A stretch of 25,472 nucleotides of DNA from an uncultured Prevotella sp. (GTDB lineage Bacteria; Bacteroidota; Bacteroidia; Bacteroidales; Bacteroidaceae): contig CAMQBP010000007.1 in assembly GCA_946999025.1 (NCBI GenBank), positions 1-25,472 of the forward strand. Direction: 5' to 3'. Of this stretch, positions 14,608 to 21,500 are shown piece by piece. The position numbers and the translations under genes were made by a program. The notes below the pieces were generated by a model. That model saw nothing but the letters and a program-made list of their open reading frames with translations, was not told the DNA's origin and ran no database searches. The first letter of the stretch is position 1, and every line of letters starts with the position of its first letter.

Positions 14608-15621
14608 CTATCTCTTCCAAATAATATAGATAATCACCGGTGCGCCAATCAATGGAGTTACCGCATTGAGCGGCAAGATGCCTTGCGAGCCAGGCAACAC
14701 GCAAACAAGTTGGCACAAAAGAGCAATCAACGCCCCCATGGCCATGGTGATAGGAAGCAATTGAAGATGGTTGTCAGTGCCAATCACAAGTCGCGCCAAG
14801 TGCGGAACGGCAAGCCCGATGAATGCCACCGGACCGCAATATGCCGTGGTGACTGCCGTGAGCCATCCCGTGATCACCAAGAGCCAACTGCGCATCGTAC
14901 GCACGTTTACGCCCAAGTTGCGCGCGTATGTTTCGCCCAACAACAGCGCATTGAGGGGTTTGATTAGCAAAACGGAACCCACCAACCCTATCACAATCGA
15001 ACCTGTGAACATGGGCAGTTGCGACAACGACACGCCACCAAAGTTGCCCATGCCCCACATGGTAAACGATTTCACGCCTTCTTGGGTGGCGAAAAAGTTG
15101 AGAAGGGCGATGGCAGACGAGGCCAAATAACCAATCATCATGCCGATAATGAGCAGCATCACACTGCTTTTCACCCACTGGGCGAACATGAAAATGATGC
15201 CTGTCACGACCATGGCACCCACAAACGCAGCCAACAAGACAGCCCATGCCCCACCCACACTAAACAAAGCCGTGGACACACTGCCGCCCAGCAACAGCAT
15301 AACGAGAGCCACGCCCAATGCGGCACCACTGTTGATGCCAAAGATAGAAGGACCTGCCAAGGGGTTTTGAAACGACGTTTGCAACAGCAAACCAGAGGTG
15401 GAGAGTGCGGCTCCGCACAGCAACGCCGTGAGGGCTTGCGGCAAACGCGATTGGATGATGATGAATTGCCAACTGGGTTTGCCCACATCTTGTCCGGACA
15501 AAATAGCCAACACCTCCTGCGTAGGTATCGCAACGCTACCTACCAATAAGTTGAGCATCAGCAAAAGGCAGATGCAAAACGATAAAGCCAAACTCAAAAC
15601 GATGGTATTGTTCTTTGTCAT
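14608..15621 (-). CDS. FecCD/BtuC-type ABC transporter permease
   Basis: This inner-membrane permease of 337 residues has about ten hydrophobic segments. Family signatures are QSRLPQALTALLCGAALSTS, QNPLAGPSIFGINSGAALG and, near the C-terminus, GPVAFIGLAVPHLARLVIG. The family imports iron-siderophores, heme, cobalamin or related ligands using a periplasmic binding protein and an ATPase. No such partners are in the window: upstream is the divergent tcdA and downstream only repeats and a convergent gene, so this permease is isolated. Two in-frame ATGs exist (15627 and 15621). I chose 15621 because the -7 box ends 3 bp before 15627, placing the likely transcription start at or past that first ATG. 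The substrate cannot be decided. Confidence 0.88.
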   Translation of the reverse strand: MTKNNTIVLSLALSFCICLLLMLNLLVGSVAIPTQEVLAILSGQDVGKPSWQFIIIQSRLPQALTALLCGAALSTSGLLLQTSFQNPLAGPSIFGINSGAALGVALVMLLLGGSVSTALFSVGGAWAVLLAAFVGAMVVTGIIFMFAQWVKSSVMLLIIGMMIGYLASSAIALLNFFATQEGVKSFTMWGMGNFGGVSLSQLPMFTGSIVIGLVGSVLLIKPLNALLLGETYARNLGVNVRTMRSWLLVITGWLTAVTTAYCGPVAFIGLAVPHLARLVIGTDNHLQLLPITMAMGALIALLCQLVCVLPGSQGILPLNAVTPLIGAPVIIYIIWKR

Positions 15622-15630
15622 ACCCATGGG

Positions 15631-15638
15631 CAAAGTTA
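15631..15638 (-). promoter_or_regulatory. Predicted -7 box for the FecCD permease gene
   Basis: The minus strand reads TAACTTTG then C, matching TAnnTTTG, 9 bp before the ATG at 15621. It is the mirror image of the tcdA -7 box 23 bp away. Confidence 0.6.
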
Positions 15639-15661
15639 GTTAAAAAGTGGGATAAAATCGC

Positions 15662-15669
15662 TAACTTTG
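15662..15669 (+). promoter_or_regulatory. Predicted -7 box for tcdA
   Basis: TAACTTTG followed by C matches TAnnTTTG, 23 bp before the tcdA ATG at 15693. Together with the FecCD box it forms a 10-bp perfect inverted repeat. Confidence 0.6.
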
Positions 15670-15692
15670 CACACGGAATAAAGAAACAGGAT

Positions 15693-16451
15693 ATGGAAAA
15701 TCAGTTTACCCGAACCGAAATGCTCTTTGGCACCGCTGCCTTAGAAAAGCTAAGCCAATCGCACGTCATGGTTTTTGGCGTGGGCGGCGTTGGCAGTTAT
15801 GTGGTGGAAGTGCTGGCACGCAGCGGAGTTGGAGAAATCAGTTTGGTAGATAACGACGAGGTAAGCCTCTCAAACATCAACCGACAGCTGGTGGCATTGC
15901 ATTCAACTCTCGGGCAAAAGAAGGTGGAGGTGGCGCGAAAGCGCATCTTAGACATCAACCCCCGCTGCAAAGTGCATGCGCATGCACTGTTTTATTTGCC
16001 GGAGACAGCACATGAAATTGATCTGTCAGTTTGCGATTATGTGGTAGATTGCATTGACACCATGGCTGCCAAACTGGAGATTATCAAACAATGTGACGCG
16101 CTGCACATACCCATGATTGCCTGTATGGGGGCAGCCAACAAGATAGACGCCACCCGTTTTAAGGTGGCAGACATCAGCAAAACGCAAATGGATCCGCTGG
16201 CAAAGGTTATCAGAAAGAAACTTAGAAAGTTAGGAATTGCCCACCTCAAGGTGGTTTATAGTGACGAGCAGCCCCGTAAACCCTTTCTCATAGCGCCAAC
16301 CAAAGAGGCCTCATTAGCCCCAGAACCTGCATCGACAGCGTCAATAGTCACTAACAAAAAGCGGTCTGTACCAGCCAGCAACGCTTTTGTTCCTGCCGCC
16401 GCAGGACTGATTGTTGGGGGTGAAGTGGTGAAAGATTTGTGTGATTTGTAG
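15693..16451 (+). CDS. tcdA: tRNA threonylcarbamoyladenosine dehydratase (TcdA/CsdL)
   Basis: This is an E1/ThiF-like ATP-dependent enzyme of 252 residues that cyclises the t6A modification at tRNA position 37 to ct6A. The N-terminus MENQFTRTEMLFGTAAL leads into the nucleotide-binding GVGGVGSYVVE loop. Then follow LVDNDEVSLSNINRQ (with the Asn-Arg-Gln of the E1 adenylation site), DYVVDCIDTMAAK, and the family-specific DPLAKVIRKKLRK region. The C-terminus (PAAAGLIVGGEVVKDL) is complete. The start at 15693 fits the family N-terminus and follows the -7 box by 23 bp; the frame extends further upstream only without protein-like sequence. It is a single gene facing ispH. Confidence 0.93.
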   Translation: MENQFTRTEMLFGTAALEKLSQSHVMVFGVGGVGSYVVEVLARSGVGEISLVDNDEVSLSNINRQLVALHSTLGQKKVEVARKRILDINPRCKVHAHALFYLPETAHEIDLSVCDYVVDCIDTMAAKLEIIKQCDALHIPMIACMGAANKIDATRFKVADISKTQMDPLAKVIRKKLRKLGIAHLKVVYSDEQPRKPFLIAPTKEASLAPEPASTASIVTNKKRSVPASNAFVPAAAGLIVGGEVVKDLCDL

Positions 16452-16461
16452 TGTAGAATTA

Positions 16462-16597
16462 GGAGTTATTGGGAGTTAAGATGGGAGTAAGTGGGGACTA
16501 GAATGGGAGTTAACTGGAGTTATTAGGAGTTAAGAGGGAGTTATCTGACAAATGTCCGTTTACTCCCGATAACTCCCATTTTACTCCCATTAACTCC
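16462..16597. repeat. Phased GGGAGTTA repeats, inverted at the right end
   Basis: Eight GGAGTTA/GGGAGTAA-like units start at 16462, 16471, 16483, 16493, 16505, 16516, 16526 and 16536. They are followed by four inverted units (ACTCCC at 16562, 16572, 16583; ACTCC at 16593). Spacing is 9-12 bp, about one helical turn. GGGAGTTATC at 16536-16545 pairs perfectly with GATAACTCCC at 16568-16577. The array fills the gap between the convergent tcdA and ispH ends and may fold as a large hairpin that stops transcription. Confidence 0.85.
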
Positions 16598-16620
16598 TTT
16601 AAAACGCCCAGTCACCGCCT

Positions 16621-17484
16621 TTACTGCCCCAGCTTCTGCAAGATATAATCCCTACACTTCTCCATGAGCCACTTAGGCGTGCTGGTAGCACCACAAATGC
16701 CAACGGTATTGACACCTTGCAACCAATCGAAATCGATTTCGTCCACATCCTCTATATGGTAACTATTGGGGTTCACGCGCTTACACTCTTTGAATAAGAC
16801 ACGCCCATTCGAACTCTTTCGGCCACTCATGAAGAGTATCAAATCATGCTTAGACGCAAAGTTAGCAATGTTGGGCATACGGTTTGCCACCTGTCTGCAA
16901 ATGGTGTCGAAGCTGCGAAAGACAGCATCGGGTGAGATGTGCGATTGTATGTAATCAATCACCCGATGAAACTCGTCGAGGCTCTTGGTGGTTTGCGAAT
17001 ACAAATAAATGTCGCGTGAGAAATCTAACAGCTTCACGTCGTCTACCTTTTCAATCACAATCGCATTGCTCTGGGTTTGACCTACCAAGCCCAACACCTC
17101 GGCATGACCATTCTTACCGAAGATTACAATTTGCGCATCAGGATAATTTTCGTATTGTTTTTTAATGCGACGTTGCAACGCCAGCACCACGGGACAGGTA
17201 GCATCTATAATCTCGATGTTGTTTTTGCGAGCCAACTCGTAGGTTTCGGGGGGTTCTCCATGTGCCCTTAGCAATACTTTTACATCGTGCAGTTGGCGCA
17301 AGTCATCGTGGTTAATGGTCACCAGTCCGCTTTCATGCAGACGCTTCACTTCAATACCATTATGCACAATGTCGCCCAAGCAGTACAATGTTCCGCCCTT
17401 AGCCAATTCTTCCTGTGCTTTCTGTATGGCGGTCGTCACGCCGAAACAAAAGCCACTGCCACTATCTATTTCTATTTGTACCAT
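16621..17484 (-). CDS. ispH: 4-hydroxy-3-methylbut-2-enyl diphosphate reductase
   Basis: This enzyme performs the last step of the MEP isoprenoid pathway, reducing HMBPP to IPP and DMAPP with an iron-sulfur cluster. The 287 residues show all three cluster cysteines: Cys13 in SGFCFGV, Cys97 in DATCPVV and Cys196 in DTICRQVANR. Substrate-site residues are also present: His41 in IVHN, His75 in RAHGEPP, His127/Glu129 in GKNGHAEV, a SQTT segment, and GATSTPKWLME near the C-terminus. The motif usually written SKNSSNS reads GRKSSNG here, a mild variant. It is the third gene of an operon, starting 7 bp after the DUF1573 gene. Confidence 0.96.
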   Translation of the reverse strand: MVQIEIDSGSGFCFGVTTAIQKAQEELAKGGTLYCLGDIVHNGIEVKRLHESGLVTINHDDLRQLHDVKVLLRAHGEPPETYELARKNNIEIIDATCPVVLALQRRIKKQYENYPDAQIVIFGKNGHAEVLGLVGQTQSNAIVIEKVDDVKLLDFSRDIYLYSQTTKSLDEFHRVIDYIQSHISPDAVFRSFDTICRQVANRMPNIANFASKHDLILFMSGRKSSNGRVLFKECKRVNPNSYHIEDVDEIDFDWLQGVNTVGICGATSTPKWLMEKCRDYILQKLGQ

Positions 17485-17491
17485 CGGAAAA

Positions 17492-18553
17492 TCAGTTCAC
17501 ATGGATATCAATAATCACCTTAGGCAATTCTGGGTCGTTGGTAATCATCAAGATACGAGGTTTACTCTTAGCCTTTTTCAATTGCGCTGCGATAGCCGTC
17601 ACTTTGAGTTTGGCGGTCTGGCCAGGCTCCAATTTCGACTTGTTGAGAGATATTTCCAAGCCACCGGTGAACATTTGTACGTTCTCTATCTCCAACATGC
17701 TCTTCCCAATATTTTGGATGAAGATTTGTCCTTTCAGCTTTTTCTTACGCCCAAAGGTGCCCAAATCCAGCTTGGTTGCAGATAGTTGCATCTTTGGTTG
17801 GGGCATGTGCGCGGCTGTTGCCTGATCATCGAATTCAGGTAGAAGCACAGCAGAGACGGTCAACTCATTATCTGGATTTACCTTATCGCCCGGAACAAAA
17901 CCCATAAAGATGGCCGTCTGGGTCAGTCCGTAGTCGCGTATCAGCTTGGAGTTCAAGGTGATGGTTGCCACTCCGGCACGGCCTGGAGCAATGCGTGAGG
18001 GTGACACATCGGCCGAAAGATAGTTGGGTAGATGCATCAAGATGGGCTGTGCCATCTGCGTCGTGTTGTTCTTGATATGTATCTTAGCCTGCGGACGCTC
18101 GCCACGATTCACATCATCAAACTCGATGTTGTTGACATCGGTGTGCAACATGCCTAATGTAAAGGGATAAGACCCGCTGAAATCAATGATTTCATCCACA
18201 ACTTTACCCTTCAAGGTCAACTCCAAAGGAGCGGCAGCACCATTGCTGTAAATGCGAACCAGCTTGTTGAAAGTTCCCATTTGCTTGGCATCATAGGTGA
18301 CTTTCACGACAGCCGAACCGTGTGATGCGATGGCCTGACGAGGATAGTCTACAGAGGTGCAGCCGCAACTGGTCAGCACTTTGCTGATAGCGAGCGGCTT
18401 ATCGCTGACGTTCCTGATGTCATACGCCACCATCACGGGAGCCTTATAAACGACTTGTCCGCAATCGATCACCTCGTTGACGGCTGTCATCTGCTGCGCA
18501 GAAGACAGGAGTGGAAGCGCTATGAGCGCGAATATCATGAGTTTTCGATCCAT
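17492..18553 (-). CDS. Exported DUF1573-family protein with Ig-like domains
   Basis: The 353 residues start with a signal peptide (MDRKLMIFALIALPLLSSAQ). Next comes a DUF1573-type Ig-like domain (about 25-115) with the family hallmark LTSCGCTSVDYPRQAIASHG. Two further beta-rich segments follow: about 120-235, and about 240-353 with LDLGTFGRKKKLKGQIFIQN. DUF1573 proteins are abundant in Bacteroidetes; their function is not established, though the ASH/MSP-like fold suggests protein-protein contacts in the periplasm. It starts 3 bp after the alpha-2-macroglobulin gene and ends 7 bp before ispH, so all three are very likely one transcript. A structural partnership with the upstream protein is possible but only inferred. 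Confidence 0.88.
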   Translation of the reverse strand: MDRKLMIFALIALPLLSSAQQMTAVNEVIDCGQVVYKAPVMVAYDIRNVSDKPLAISKVLTSCGCTSVDYPRQAIASHGSAVVKVTYDAKQMGTFNKLVRIYSNGAAAPLELTLKGKVVDEIIDFSGSYPFTLGMLHTDVNNIEFDDVNRGERPQAKIHIKNNTTQMAQPILMHLPNYLSADVSPSRIAPGRAGVATITLNSKLIRDYGLTQTAIFMGFVPGDKVNPDNELTVSAVLLPEFDDQATAAHMPQPKMQLSATKLDLGTFGRKKKLKGQIFIQNIGKSMLEIENVQMFTGGLEISLNKSKLEPGQTAKLKVTAIAAQLKKAKSKPRILMITNDPELPKVIIDIHVN

Positions 18554-18556
18554 CTT

Positions 18557-21500
18557 TTATTGTATATTCAAAGTTTTTGCAGCCTCCCTACCATTATACT
18601 CCGGACTGTAAGCACACTGAATGGTGCAAATGCCCGTTTGGTAGGTTCCGGCTCTGTCTATGTAATAGTATGTTTCTATGCGATGTTTTCCTTTGCCAAG
18701 GCGGTCAAAATAATAGTTGGTAGCATTGTCTTTGGGCGCACAGTAGTAGCCTTGATGATAGCCACTCAACTGACCTATCGGCTCAAGACATGCCGCACGC
18801 TTATCCTGTAGCTGCACGAAGTCGTAGTCGCGGTCGGCCTCTATCTCAATTCTCACGGTAACCCTGTCGCCCACTTTCAGGTTCGTTGCAGGCTTACCAT
18901 TATATAATAAGGTACGCGTTACCTTAATTCCAGACGACTGACTGGCCACTTCGGTGGACTTCTGCATGAACTGTGCGTACACAGCTCCCCATGATGTGCC
19001 GGCTGAAGTCTTGTTCACAGCAAGCGTTCGCACATCCTTGCCCGGCTTCGACACCTTGACATAACCCAGACCTGCGGTGGCCTTAGGCAGGGCGACAGGC
19101 TGGTTGTCTATCTTAATAACGGCATCTTGGGACGACTGGGTGAGTTTTTCCGTGGCGCCATGCAAGAAGGCAAACACTGCATTCACACTGTTAATGGGCG
19201 TGTCCCAAGCCTGCGTGCGCTTGGATTGCAGTAGCCAGCGTTGCATTTCCTCAATGCTGGGGTCGCCGGGACGCAGGCGTTTGGTGGCCTCAATGGCTGC
19301 CACCTGCGAGGGTATGCGATAGTCGCACCAGGTATACTGGGCGCGCGGTGTATCGAAATAGCGTCCCATCTCCTCTTTGTACACGCTATATTCGTTGATA
19401 CTTTGCAGATATTCCTTAGCCAATTCGTTTTTACCATACTGTGAAAGTATAATCGCAGAATTGGCTTTCCCATAGATTGTCAATGCCGAAGGCTTCTTGG
19501 CGAGCAAGTCAACAAGGTATTTAACGGTGGCGGTCGATGGCCTTTCAGCCAACGCATGGATGTACAAATAGTCGCAAGCCGCCTCGCTGGGAGATAAATT
19601 CTTGTTTCCTTTGGCTTTCAATTCTTTCAACTGAACTACCTCCTCAGCCGCCTTCTTGTCCAAATATGCAAGAGCCTGTCGGATGATTGGCGTTGTTACC
19701 TCCTGCTTACCAATGAGCGCATTCAACCGAACCAGCATCTTGACAACGGCTGTTGTCATGTATCGACTGCCTGACATGCCCTTCCACCAACTGAAAGAGC
19801 CGTCGGGATTTTGTAGTTTTGACAGCTTGTCGAGGGCGGAGTTCAATCGGTAGTCCATCGAGTTTGGGTCGAAGAAAGTGACTAGTTGCTGCTTCTGCTC
19901 GCTCTCTTTGTTTGCATCGGCCACCCAAGGCGTTTCTTCAAGTACCATTGTTTTGAGTGATTGGTTCTTTTCCAGACTACTCATGAGCGAGGTCTCACTA
20001 CCCTTTTCCTGTTTCCACAAGCTGATAGTCGACTTCAGTTGCGGTGCCTCGTTCAACAGATAGCGCCCAATGCTGTTGGCATAGTAGGCTGCTGCCAGGC
20101 TAATGGCATTGTCGGCTTCGGGCGTTCCCATCGAGGGAAGTGCCTGAACCATAAGCCATGCTGGGTTATTGGTGTACTCGATGGTCAGTCGATTGGCAGC
20201 ATCATCCACGGGGAAGAGCTGTTTTAGGTCGATTATCTTGGTGCCGGGGGCATGCTGCGTGAATGGTACAGTGGTGGTCACCCATTCCTTCGCAGGCAGA
20301 ATGGGCAGGTAATGCTGTTCGCCATCGCTGTATCCCTTACCGCTTACCGTGACGCGTGCGATGAGCAACGACAGCTGCGGATGGGCGGCAAGCAGAGGAG
20401 TTACGTCGAAATCGAAGGCTACCGACACGGTTGTGTCGGGTTGTAGACGGCAGGACTGCTGCCTGCTGAACACCACACCTTCGGTCTCGGGGTTGAGCAA
20501 CTCCAGTTGCACGGTGCCTTCCACCACTCGCTTGGAAGTACTGATGATGCGCGCTGACAGCGTGGCATGGTCGCCCATACGCACAAAACGCGGCATGTTG
20601 GGCTGCACCATGACGGTCTTTTGCGCCACGACCTCGTCCTTAAGCATGCCATGACGCATCGCCTTGTCGTGCGCAAGGCCCATGAACTGCCATGTGGTGA
20701 CACTCTCCGGCAAGGTGAACCTCAAGCTCACATTGCCTTTGTCGTCAGACAACAAGGCGGGAAAGAAGAAGGCTGTTTCGCTCAAGTTCTCGCGAACGCT
20801 CTGTCGTGAGGCAGGCTGCTGGGGTTGAGATGGCTCTGCCAAGGCTGGCGAAGCGGCGTCATCATCAGATGCTTCCCTTGCATTGCCCCCTCCAGCTGTC
20901 GATTTCAGCACCATGGCACCTGACTGCTTAGCCATCGCAGACAAAGGCATGGCATTCATCGCACGGGTTCCACGTATCTTGATGCCAGGGACATAGCCTG
21001 TAAGGAACACCTCCTCCCTGGGGAAACTTGCAAACACCTCGTCAAAACGACTGAAATCAAGATTCCGTTCACGAAGAGACGCAATGGGAGCATCACCATA
21101 GAGAACAGCTTCAGTAAAGTTTAACCCGCTCCATTGGGTAAAAGGCAAGGCTGGATGGTATGTAGTATTGAGCCTCCAATCGTGTTTTCTGATTTCATTA
21201 AGCGTCTGATCGAACAACACAGCCATCAACTGAGCCTGCGCTGGCGAGCCATCTGGCTTGGTGATTTGCAGCGACCACTCCTCCTTTTGCCCTGGGGTAA
21301 GGCGGTTGCGGAAAGTCTTCCATGTGACCATCAACCGCTTATCGGGCTGCGGTTTTTGTATCATCTGGCGATGACTGTATAGCTTACCATTCTTCACCCA
21401 TGCGTAGTTGACAAGCAATCCCTTGTCATATTGGGGCAAATAAGTCAGCTTCTTCTTAATCAGCTGGTTGTTGATTTCAAGCGTTCCGCTATCAATGACA

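Noticed and set aside
15019..15549. 176-residue plus-strand frame opposite the FecCD gene
   Set aside because: Gln/His/Arg-rich shadow composition, antisense to an obvious permease.
15615..15692. Upstream extension of tcdA
   Set aside because: It covers the divergent promoter region, and family proteins begin near MENQFTRTEMLFG.
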